7,041 nt of DNA from Acidobacteriota bacterium (lineage in GTDB: Bacteria; Acidobacteriota; Vicinamibacteria; Vicinamibacterales; UBA8438). The notes below the pieces were generated by a model, which saw nothing but the letters and a program-made list of their open reading frames with translations, ran no database searches and was not told the origin of the DNA. How positions within the stretch are numbered: the stretch's first letter is position 1; every line of letters begins with the position of its first letter. The stretch spans positions 1 to 7,041 of the forward strand of contig DTWD01000269.1 in assembly GCA_012963185.1 (NCBI GenBank). Reading direction: 5' to 3'. The translations under genes were made by a program, and so were the position numbers. This document shows positions 1 to 5,121 of the stretch, piece after piece.

Positions 1-1
1 T

Positions 2-193
2 CCAGACGAATTGGATTTTGACGATCCCTTGGCCCAGCTCCATGGAATGTCCAATGCAGTCATACTTACGACAGACATCCTCGGCGACATTATGATTGGT
101 GAATTAACCTCTGGTTTGACCCAGACAGCCTACGCACTCTTAAGTGATTTGGTTACACTTCGCCGTCGCCTGACAACAACACCCGAAACTTAG
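2..193 (+). CDS. hom: Homoserine dehydrogenase, C-terminal end (partial at 5')
   Basis: The reading frame is open from base 2 to the TAG at 191-193; the gene starts outside the window. The visible 63 residues match the C-terminal catalytic-domain end of homoserine dehydrogenases: a DDPLA segment, then SNAV-(x)3-TD-x-LGD, then QTAYALLSDLV followed by an Arg-rich tail. In the family this part completes the substrate-binding domain of the enzyme that reduces aspartate semialdehyde to homoserine (threonine/methionine pathway, cytoplasmic). The usual glycine-rich 'GPGAG' stretch before the TAYA motif reads GELTSG here, a modest deviation. No ACT domain follows, so this is a form without a C-terminal regulatory ACT domain, or one whose regulation lies elsewhere. 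Its last 41 bases overlap the 3' end of the opposite-strand glutaredoxin gene. The assignment rests on a short fragment but the motif order is characteristic. Confidence 0.8.
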   Translation, partial: PDELDFDDPLAQLHGMSNAVILTTDILGDIMIGELTSGLTQTAYALLSDLVTLRRRLTTTPET

Positions 194-398
194 CTTCGTC
201 AAAGCCTTTAACTGCGACACCGTTTATGACGGTCACAGGCACAGCCCTCCAGCCAAGCGCAATTAGTTCAGCATACGCGTCTGGATCATCGTCCACATTA
301 CGGCTGACGAACGAGGGTCCTTCGTGTGAAAGAAACTCTTTCACCCAATCGCACGCCTCTCAATCAGAGCCCGAATACACGATAATGGAGGTAGACAT
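153..398 (-). CDS. Selenocysteine-containing glutaredoxin-like protein (in-frame UGA at 362-360)
   Basis: Seen: an ATG at 398-396 with a GGGAG ribosome binding site 6 nt upstream opens a frame of 81 codons ending in TAA (155-153), interrupted only by a TGA at codon 13. Before the TGA the frame encodes a beta-strand of glutaredoxin type (MSTSIIVYSGSD). Directly after it come Glu14-Ala15-Cys16, so the motif is UGA-x-x-Cys where glutaredoxins and NrdH proteins have CxxC. The rest matches the fold: helix DWVKEFL, then RAVPVTVING with the expected cis-Pro, then a GF-(D/E) turn and final helix. A hairpin of SECIS type starts 15 nt after the UGA. Known: bacterial UxxC thioredoxin-fold selenoproteins exist and Sec usually replaces the N-terminal redox Cys. 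Inferred: UGA is read as selenocysteine, giving a cytoplasmic thiol/disulfide reductant of 81 residues. A GTG at 344 would give only a 63-residue fragment lacking the active site. The alternative is a pseudogene with a nonsense mutation; the precise position and the hairpin argue against that. Confidence 0.82.
326..344 (-). promoter_or_regulatory. Putative bacterial SECIS hairpin of the selenoglutaredoxin mRNA
   Basis: On the minus strand, GTGAAAGA (344-337) and TCTTTCAC (333-326) form a perfect 8-bp stem closed by a GUU loop (336-334). The stem begins 15 nt and the loop 23 nt after the in-frame UGA. Bacterial SECIS elements lie within the coding sequence immediately downstream of the UGA and carry a G at the start of the apical loop, usually about 16-37 nt away; both hold here. 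SelB would bind this hairpin to deliver Sec-tRNA. The structure was folded by eye only. Confidence 0.65.
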
Positions 399-404
399 AA
401 TGAT

Positions 405-409
405 CTCCC
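405..409 (-). promoter_or_regulatory. Ribosome binding site deciding the selenoglutaredoxin start
   Basis: GGGAG on the minus strand lies 6 nt before the ATG at 398. It supports translation starting upstream of the UGA rather than at the GTG at 344, and so supports the 81-codon reading. Confidence 0.6.
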
Positions 410-421
410 AGTTAGGCACCA

Positions 422-454
422 CCACAGCGAGCACACTTAGCGTGCGTTGTGTGG
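422..454. repeat. Imperfect inverted repeat between divergent genes
   Basis: CCACA (422-426) and GCAC (431-434) are mirrored by GTGC (442-445) and TGTGG (450-454), with a 7-base centre and symmetric 4-base mismatched segments. It lies between the divergent starts at 398 and 489 and could be an operator or a cruciform. Nothing nearby identifies a binding protein. Confidence 0.25.
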
Positions 455-488
455 TCCGCGCCTGTCAACTATTAACTGAGGTGAACAG

Positions 489-1703
489 ATGACGGTAACA
501 ACAGGGGCAAAACTAAAGGGAGCGCTTGAGGGCGTAACCATCCTCGATTTAACCCGCGTTCTTTCTGGCCCCTATTGCACCATGCTCCTAGCTGACATGG
601 GCGCTCGCGTGATCAAAATTGAGCACCCTGAACATGGTGATGACACGCGCGGATGGGGACCACCGTTCTTAGGTGATGAGAGCGCATACTTCCTCAGTGT
701 CAACCGCAATAAGGAAAGTGTGACGCTCGATTTTAAACATCCAAAGGGCCGTGATGTGCTTAATCAATTAATCGAGCAGGTAGATGTCCTGGTTGAGAAT
801 TTTCGGCCGGGCACAATGAAACGCGCTGGATTTGGGTACAACGATTTGGCGGCTCGATTACCCAATCTAATATATGCCTCAGTTTCAGGTTTCGGACAGA
901 CCGGACCACGACACACTCAGCCTGGTTATGATGCCGTGCTACAAGCCGAGGGTGGCTTGATGAGTATCACCGGTGATGCTGATGGTCCCGCGTACCGACT
1001 CGGCGTAGCAATTTCCGATATCACGGCTGGCATGTTCGCGGCATATGGAGTGGTGTTGGCACTATTCGCACGGGATCGTACGGGACGTGGTCAGATGGTC
1101 GATGTAGGCATGCTCGATGCCGTCTCGGCACTACTGACATATCAGGCTGAAATCCACCTGACCACAGGCGTAGTACCGCCACGAATGGGAAATCGGCATC
1201 CGACCATTACGCCATACGAGACCTTCGATACTTCTGACGGTGAGTTTGTTGTCGCAGTCGGAAACGATGAACAGTGGAAGCGTTTATGCAAAGTAATCGA
1301 TCGGCCGGAACTAGGCAATGACCCGCATTTTAATACCAACCGTGCTCGGGTAGCAGCTCACGACCAATTACAACCCCTCCTCGCTCAGGTATTTAAAACT
1401 CGGACACGGAAAGTTTGGATCGAATGTTTGAATGAAGCAGGGATTCCGTGTGGAGCTGTTCGCAATATCGCTGAAGTCTTAGCCGACCCGCAACTCGCTG
1501 CTCGAGAAATGATCGCCTCACTAAACCATCCAACAGTCGGTCCACTAAAGATGCTTGGAGTGCCGACCAAACTCTCCGATACCCCCGGTTCGGTTCGAAC
1601 CCCACCGCCCACCCTCGGGCAACACACCGAGTACGTGCTGACGGAATTACTAGACTTAAGTGCAGATGAAATCGTGGCGTTGCAAAAGGCTGGAGCGATC
1701 TAA
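489..1703 (+). CDS. CaiB/BaiF family (family III) CoA-transferase
   Basis: A complete 404-residue protein of normal length for the family. It transfers CoA between acyl-CoA and a free carboxylic acid in the cytoplasm; the substrate pair cannot be read from the sequence. N-terminal markers are LEGVTILDLTRVLSGPYCTMLLADMGA and VIKIEHPEHGDDTRGW (about 13-56), the NRNKESVTLDFKHPKG segment (72-87) and VENFRPG (102-108). Asp177 in the GVAISDIT segment aligns with the catalytic Asp169 of Oxalobacter formyl-CoA transferase, which forms the covalent acyl/CoA intermediates. GRGQMVDVGMLDAV (199-212) and GIPCGAV (318-324) are further family hallmarks, and LGQHTEYVL (376-384) closes the C-terminal region. 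The ATG is preceded by GAGGTG (478-483) with a 5-nt spacer. It is divergent from the selenoglutaredoxin and ends 2 bp from the convergent unknown gene, so it appears monocistronic. No partner acyl-CoA ligase, dehydrogenase or hydratase is in the window to narrow the substrate. Confidence 0.93.
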   Translation: MTVTTGAKLKGALEGVTILDLTRVLSGPYCTMLLADMGARVIKIEHPEHGDDTRGWGPPFLGDESAYFLSVNRNKESVTLDFKHPKGRDVLNQLIEQVDVLVENFRPGTMKRAGFGYNDLAARLPNLIYASVSGFGQTGPRHTQPGYDAVLQAEGGLMSITGDADGPAYRLGVAISDITAGMFAAYGVVLALFARDRTGRGQMVDVGMLDAVSALLTYQAEIHLTTGVVPPRMGNRHPTITPYETFDTSDGEFVVAVGNDEQWKRLCKVIDRPELGNDPHFNTNRARVAAHDQLQPLLAQVFKTRTRKVWIECLNEAGIPCGAVRNIAEVLADPQLAAREMIASLNHPTVGPLKMLGVPTKLSDTPGSVRTPPPTLGQHTEYVLTELLDLSADEIVALQKAGAI

Positions 1704-1705
1704 AA

Positions 1706-2146
1706 CTATCTTGAACTTTTGTCTGACTTCGGCGCTTCCACCTCGTATATCCGAACTAATTCGACTAATTTGTAACCGCGAGTTTGATACGGCGGTACGA
1801 TACGTTCCGTACGAAGGTACTGCAACATTCCTTCGTCAGCGTAGTCGCAAGGTCCAATGGTCGACACATTCGCCAAATGCTGTTCGAGCGAATCCAAGGA
1901 CATCTCCTTTTCTAGAATCCTGCGCCTTCCAGGCCAGAAACCGAACCAGCGAATCGTCTCGACTCGCTCTGTACTAGCGAATGCAACAAATACCTCATTA
2001 CTAATAAACTGGTAACCCGTGTCAGCGTGCGTAGCTGGTGCATCTTCGACCCGTAGATACACCATACTACCGTGCTCCTTTAGCGACTCGATAAGCGCCT
2101 CAGTAAAGCTCCCATCCCCAGACCAGTTAGATGTTTCGATGTGCAT
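1706..2146 (-). CDS. Hypothetical protein, 146 residues, function unknown
   Basis: I do not recognise this protein. It is a soluble, mixed alpha/beta-looking sequence without signal peptide or membrane segment. Features are an aromatic FGFWPGRRR stretch (about 69-77), an acidic-helical region EKEMSLDSLEQHL (79-91), two Cys/Met-poor halves with a single Cys (about 99), and a C-terminal LVELVRIYEVE strand-like segment. Coding status is supported by an uninterrupted 146-codon frame, an ATG start and a tight convergent fit to the CoA-transferase, whose stop is 2 bp away. The ATG at 2146 has AAGGA only 1 nt upstream, an unusually close spacing; no other ATG is available upstream in frame before the TAG at 2209-2207, so the start is uncertain. 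The 155 bp separating it from the cupredoxin gene hold no convincing promoter or terminator. It could be a distal operon member or independently transcribed. Confidence 0.6.
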   Translation of the reverse strand: MHIETSNWSGDGSFTEALIESLKEHGSMVYLRVEDAPATHADTGYQFISNEVFVAFASTERVETIRWFGFWPGRRRILEKEMSLDSLEQHLANVSTIGPCDYADEGMLQYLRTERIVPPYQTRGYKLVELVRIYEVEAPKSDKSSR

Positions 2147-2301
2147 ATCCTTGTACCAAAAACAATATCCATGCGAGATTACTACATGAATGGCACGTAA
2201 ACGAAGCTACGAAAGCTGGGTGGAGTCTAGCAACAATATGAGACCGAGATCTTGACTGATTGAAGGTAACTATAGAACACGATTCGTCAACAGGTGGTCA
2301 T

Positions 2302-2709
2302 TCACTGCGTCTCAACAACTTCAATCACACCACGCATCATGGCACTATGCGGAGTACAGATGTATTCATGAATTCCCATATTTGACGGCACGCGAAATTG
2401 CACTGACCCTACCTGCCCCGCACCGAGCCCAGCAACCGAAACATCCAAGCTATCAATCCTAAACCCGTGCAGCATGCCGGATTCGACATTACGGAGAACG
2501 ATGCGCACATCTTCATTTGCCTTGAAACGCAATCTAGGATTCGGAATAGTCTGTCCTTCGATATAGAACGCCATGTTACGAACGACTAGAACAATTTCCC
2601 GCACGGACGATCCCGAATCTACCGCGCGTACCGACAGTCCAGCAATACCCACGCACGCAAGGCCAAACAAGACCAGTGTGACGGTTTGCCTTCGAATCCA
2701 TTGATGCAT
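2302..2709 (-). CDS. Membrane-anchored cupredoxin (blue copper) domain protein
   Basis: A 135-residue protein with an N-terminal hydrophobic segment (about 9-29) preceded by WIRR, either a signal peptide or a signal anchor, placing the domain outside the cytoplasmic membrane. The remainder is a single cupredoxin domain. Type 1 copper ligands visible are His81 (GMLHGF), Cys118 and His121 in CTPH, and Met125 (or Met124) before RG; CTPH-(x)n-MRG resembles amicyanin and plastocyanin. Such proteins shuttle electrons, so it may accept electrons from or donate them to the multicopper oxidase encoded two genes upstream; that partnership is inferred. It is the last gene of the oxidase-ZIP-cupredoxin operon. 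A TTG at 2721 overlapping the ZIP stop would add 4 residues (139 in all); the ATG at 2709 is chosen because an AGAAAG sequence lies just upstream and ATG is commoner, but the choice is uncertain. Confidence 0.85.
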   Translation of the reverse strand: MHQWIRRQTVTLVLFGLACVGIAGLSVRAVDSGSSVREIVLVVRNMAFYIEGQTIPNPRLRFKANEDVRIVLRNVESGMLHGFRIDSLDVSVAGLGAGQVGSVQFRVPSNMGIHEYICTPHSAMMRGVIEVVETQ

Positions 2710-2717
2710 GGTCTTTC

Positions 2718-3941
2718 TCAACCCACTAACATTCCGGTAACGTACATAATCACAAACCCCGCACAGAGACCACCCAACACTGGTGCCTTTGCAAGAAACT
2801 GTGCTACTGGCGCATCAGCCACCATCTGTCGTGTAATCTGGACAACCACCTGCGCTATCGCACCCGCACCGACTCCAAAAAACAACACAGACCACACGGG
2901 CGAGTACACGAACCCGCCGAGCCACGTTCCAAGAATCGTCGGAACACCACCAATGAGACCAAGTTTTAAGAGATCCACGATGCGGGTCCGCTCATTTGCG
3001 AGTGGCGCCACAATCGCCAGCCCTTCAGTGGTATTGTGCAGAGTAAAACCTACGATCAACAGGGTTCCTAGACCTGCCGCACCTTGCGCGAACGCCGTTC
3101 CGATCGCCAAGCCTTCACCAAAGTTGTGTAATCCGATTCCGATAGCCACAAGCAACGCGCTTACCCATCTGCCGGATACCATTCCTGGGTTCGCTCGCGA
3201 CTTACGAGTACTCAACCACGACCTCAGAGCCTCCAAACCAAGATACGCCGTCGCCACGCTAAAGAAAAAAAGCGCTACACCGTGGTACGACTCAGGCATT
3301 ACAGCTGCTATCTCGAGACCCTCGCGACCAGCATCAACAAGCAAAAACATTAGCAACCCAATCGTAAGAGATAACAGAAATGCCAAACCGGTCTTCCCAA
3401 GCCTCGACACCAGCGGAAACCACAACAAACCAAGCATCACAGGAATGACGCCTACGTAGAGGCCGATGATGGTAAAGGCAGCAAAGAATCGCCACTCTGG
3501 CATGGGTGTTTCTACAGCCACAGCGATTTCGTAGTCGAAGGTCACACCATTTGACGTCACAACCCTGACCACATGCGTATCGCCAGACACCCAAGGATAT
3601 GGAATCGTAAGTGTCGTACGATCTAGATGTTTCAAGACCGTTCCGCGATCCGATTCGAAAGCCCAAAAAGCGTCGTCGATTTGCACCTGCGCAATTGATA
3701 CTTGGTCAGGTCCATCATTCAGCACTGTTACGTTGATCACGCCAGGTTGTAGGCGTACGGCATTAAACGTCAGCTCTTCCACCAAAGGATGTGAATTATC
3801 ACGAACACTATCAGCAGGATCTGTCCATACGATGACCGTTACCAGCGCCAGTAAAAGTAGTACTGGTAAAAGCGCGATAACCCATACAGAGCCTAGTCTT
3901 GAGTCGAACCCAGACGCCCTTGACTGTAGATCAGGTCTCAC
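2718..3941 (-). CDS. ZIP family metal transporter with N-terminal extracytoplasmic domain
   Basis: A 407-residue inner-membrane protein. Residues about 19-39 form an N-terminal membrane helix, 40-147 a soluble beta-rich domain that is not part of ordinary ZIP proteins, and 150-406 about eight membrane segments of the ZIP fold. The ZIP metal site is clear: HNFGEG (His272, Asn273, Glu276) in the fourth core helix and HNTTEG (His302, Asn303, Glu306) in the fifth, matching the HNxxEG motifs of ZupT/ZIP proteins that import Zn, Fe, Mn or related divalent metals. The canonical Pro of HNxPEG is Gly in the first and Thr in the second. The loop between core helices 3 and 4 (RSWLSTRKSRANPG) is basic rather than His-rich. 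It overlaps the multicopper oxidase stop and is followed closely by the cupredoxin, so co-transcription is likely. A GTG at 3950 would add 3 residues; the GTG at 3941 is preferred because GGAGAG lies 8 nt upstream of it. Substrate metal is not determined. Confidence 0.88.
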   Translation of the reverse strand: MRPDLQSRASGFDSRLGSVWVIALLPVLLLLALVTVIVWTDPADSVRDNSHPLVEELTFNAVRLQPGVINVTVLNDGPDQVSIAQVQIDDAFWAFESDRGTVLKHLDRTTLTIPYPWVSGDTHVVRVVTSNGVTFDYEIAVAVETPMPEWRFFAAFTIIGLYVGVIPVMLGLLWFPLVSRLGKTGLAFLLSLTIGLLMFLLVDAGREGLEIAAVMPESYHGVALFFFSVATAYLGLEALRSWLSTRKSRANPGMVSGRWVSALLVAIGIGLHNFGEGLAIGTAFAQGAAGLGTLLIVGFTLHNTTEGLAIVAPLANERTRIVDLLKLGLIGGVPTILGTWLGGFVYSPVWSVLFFGVGAGAIAQVVVQITRQMVADAPVAQFLAKAPVLGGLCAGFVIMYVTGMLVG

Positions 3942-4989
3942 GTCGATCACTCTCCGCTCGGAACAGCCCCATCCAGCCTAGTTCTGCAAACTCACTCTGA
4001 TGAGCATGGAACATGAAATCACCTGGATATCGAAACGTAGTTTCAAGGATCATACGCTCGCCTTGACAAAACATCACCGTGTCAGTGGTTTCAGTTGGAA
4101 TGAGTTTTGTACCTGTGCGATAGACATCGAAGAACATGCCGTGCAAATGCAAGCTGTTTAATAAATCGAACTCGGTAATGTTGATGACGTACATACGAAC
4201 CAATTGCCCAACTTGAACACGAATTGGTTCGTGCATATGAAAGTGCGCGACCGTATTGACTGCGTAAACTTCGTTCTCGGCGTCGAAGTTGGTGTCAAAT
4301 GAGTTAAGTATCATAATTAGCTCATCGGCCGGAGCCCTAGTTACAGCTGCGCCAGTTGGCGGATCAATAATAAACGCACCGTAGAGACCTTTATGGATAT
4401 GCCGCTTAAGTGGCACACTGTGGCAGTGATAGAGATGCACACCGAAGGGTGCCGCATCAAATTCATAGACAAATCGCTCGCCTGGTGCTACCTCGTGGTC
4501 AGGCATCGAACCATCCATCTCTGGCGGATGCCATCCGTGAAAATGAATAGTGTGGGGGTGGGTTCCTTGGTTGACGAAATTTACACGAATGCGGTCACCT
4601 TCGTTAGCCCGTAATGTTGGTCCCGGCACCTGACCGTTGTAAGTCCATGCAGGAAAAAACACACCCGGTGCTATTTCTACATCCCGATCAACGGCAAACA
4701 TTTCGTACTCCCGTAGCAATGTGCCATTTGAACGGGGAGTTTCACGGTAAAATTGAGCACGCTCCGTGTCTGTCAAGTTTGAGAAGTTCCAAGTTCGAAG
4801 AAACGCAGACGGATCAAAAGCCTCCTTTGAAACACGCCCTACCGCACCCATGAGATGCGGATTTTTATGCTGAACTTCGGATAAAGATTGGCTAGCGGAC
4901 AGGGCGCCAGGCCTCCAGTGCAGAGCGCCACTTACGAGCGAACCTAGTCCTGCCAGTTGTAACCAGGAGCGCCGAGTAAAATGCTTCAT
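3931..4989 (-). CDS. Tat-exported two-domain multicopper oxidase (laccase / nitrite reductase-like)
   Basis: A 352-residue protein starting with a twin-arginine signal (TRRSWLQLAG, Arg6-Arg7, then a hydrophobic stretch to about 23), so it is exported folded with its copper. Two cupredoxin domains follow (about 95-210 and 220-345). All four HxH motifs of a type 2/3 trinuclear copper centre are present: HFH (149-151), HCH (188-190), HLH (281-283) and HAH (328-330). A type 1 copper site lies in domain 1, with likely ligands His146, Cys189 and His197; the axial position, Met in NirK, appears to be Leu202 (GLYG), as in high-potential laccases. Domain 2 has no HCH-type Cys. Known members oxidise phenols or metal ions (Fe, Mn, Cu) with O2; NirK reduces nitrite but lacks the full set of HxH pairs, so an O2-reducing oxidase is more likely. 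It is the first gene of the operon with ZIP and cupredoxin and is divergent from a DtxR-type regulator. The ribosome binding site is weak (AGAG at a 10-nt spacing). Confidence 0.92.
   Translation of the reverse strand: MKHFTRRSWLQLAGLGSLVSGALHWRPGALSASQSLSEVQHKNPHLMGAVGRVSKEAFDPSAFLRTWNFSNLTDTERAQFYRETPRSNGTLLREYEMFAVDRDVEIAPGVFFPAWTYNGQVPGPTLRANEGDRIRVNFVNQGTHPHTIHFHGWHPPEMDGSMPDHEVAPGERFVYEFDAAPFGVHLYHCHSVPLKRHIHKGLYGAFIIDPPTGAAVTRAPADELIMILNSFDTNFDAENEVYAVNTVAHFHMHEPIRVQVGQLVRMYVINITEFDLLNSLHLHGMFFDVYRTGTKLIPTETTDTVMFCQGERMILETTFRYPGDFMFHAHQSEFAELGWMGLFRAESDRRET
3950..3955 (-). promoter_or_regulatory. Ribosome binding site deciding the ZIP transporter start
   Basis: GGAGAG on the minus strand sits 8 nt before the GTG at 3941 but directly abuts the GTG at 3950. 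It therefore favours the downstream GTG. The site lies inside the end of the oxidase gene, consistent with translational coupling. Confidence 0.5.
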
Positions 4990-5023
4990 TTCTAATAATC
5001 TCTAGAAAAATAATTAGTAAAAA

Positions 5024-5029
5024 TTTATA
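5024..5029 (-). promoter_or_regulatory. Candidate -10 element of the multicopper oxidase operon
   Basis: TATAAA on the minus strand, 34 nt before the oxidase start. No good -35 hexamer sits 16-18 nt upstream; that space is occupied by the palindrome at 5031-5048, as would suit a repressor-controlled or activator-dependent promoter. Weak support. Confidence 0.3.
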
Positions 5030-5030
5030 T

Positions 5031-5048
5031 TTTGACTAGCTTATCAAA
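5031..5048. promoter_or_regulatory. Operator-like palindrome 2 (likely DtxR/MntR-family site)
   Basis: TTTGA-ct-AGCT-ta-TCAAA is an 18-bp palindrome with 14 of 18 positions symmetric. It shares the TTTGAC and TCAAA ends with the site at 5050-5069 and abuts the candidate oxidase -10. Binding by the adjacent regulator is inferred. Confidence 0.45.
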
Positions 5049-5049
5049 T

Positions 5050-5069
5050 TTTTTTGACAAGTCAAAAAA
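5050..5069. promoter_or_regulatory. Operator-like palindrome 1 (likely DtxR/MntR-family site)
   Basis: TTTTTTGAC-AA-GTCAAAAAA is a perfect inverted repeat with 9-bp arms around an AA centre. It covers the -35 hexamer of the regulator promoter, as expected for autorepression by the product of 5122-5799. DtxR-family boxes are palindromes of this size and AT-rich ends, but this exact sequence is not one of the classic boxes I know, so the pairing is inferred from position. Confidence 0.6.
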
Positions 5070-5082
5070 CTAAAGATTTAAT
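5054..5082 (+). promoter_or_regulatory. Sigma70-type promoter of the DtxR-family regulator
   Basis: A perfect -35 TTGACA (5054-5059), a 17-bp spacer and TTTAAT (5077-5082, 5 of 6 to TATAAT). Transcription would begin near 5089, leaving a leader of about 33 nt. The -35 lies inside the palindrome at 5050-5069. Confidence 0.6.
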
Positions 5083-5095
5083 CTATAGAAAGCGC

Positions 5096-5107
5096 TTAAG
5101 ATCTTAA
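5096..5107. repeat. Perfect 12-bp palindrome in the regulator leader
   Basis: TTAAGATCTTAA reads the same on both strands and lies between the predicted transcription start and the ATG at 5122. It may be a third binding site (it differs in sequence from the other two) or chance in AT-rich DNA. Confidence 0.3.
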
Positions 5108-5121
5108 AATTGTGAGTTGAT

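Noticed and set aside
153..344. A stand-alone 63-residue gene starting at the GTG at 344.
   Set aside because: It would lack the first strand and the redox motif of the fold and has no ribosome binding site; the 81-codon reading through UGA explains the sequence better.
463..468. Perfect TTGACA on the minus strand upstream of the selenoglutaredoxin.
   Set aside because: No acceptable -10 hexamer is found 16-19 bp downstream (the sequence is GC-rich), so it was not called a promoter.
447..475. Possible sigma70 promoter for the CoA-transferase (TTGTGT, 17-bp spacer, TATTAA).
   Set aside because: Transcription would begin about 482, inside the ribosome binding site at 478-483, so the message could not use it; -35 match is also poor.
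2147..2301. Gap of 155 bp between the cupredoxin and the unknown gene, checked for promoter, terminator and small RNA.
   Set aside because: TTGACG and TATAGT occur on the minus strand but are only 10 nt apart, and no stem with a U-tract was seen.
2686..3459. Long plus-strand open frame of 257 codons opposite the ZIP gene.
   Set aside because: Pro/Thr/Asn-rich translation without any domain; it mirrors the ZIP coding frame, whose motifs are clear.
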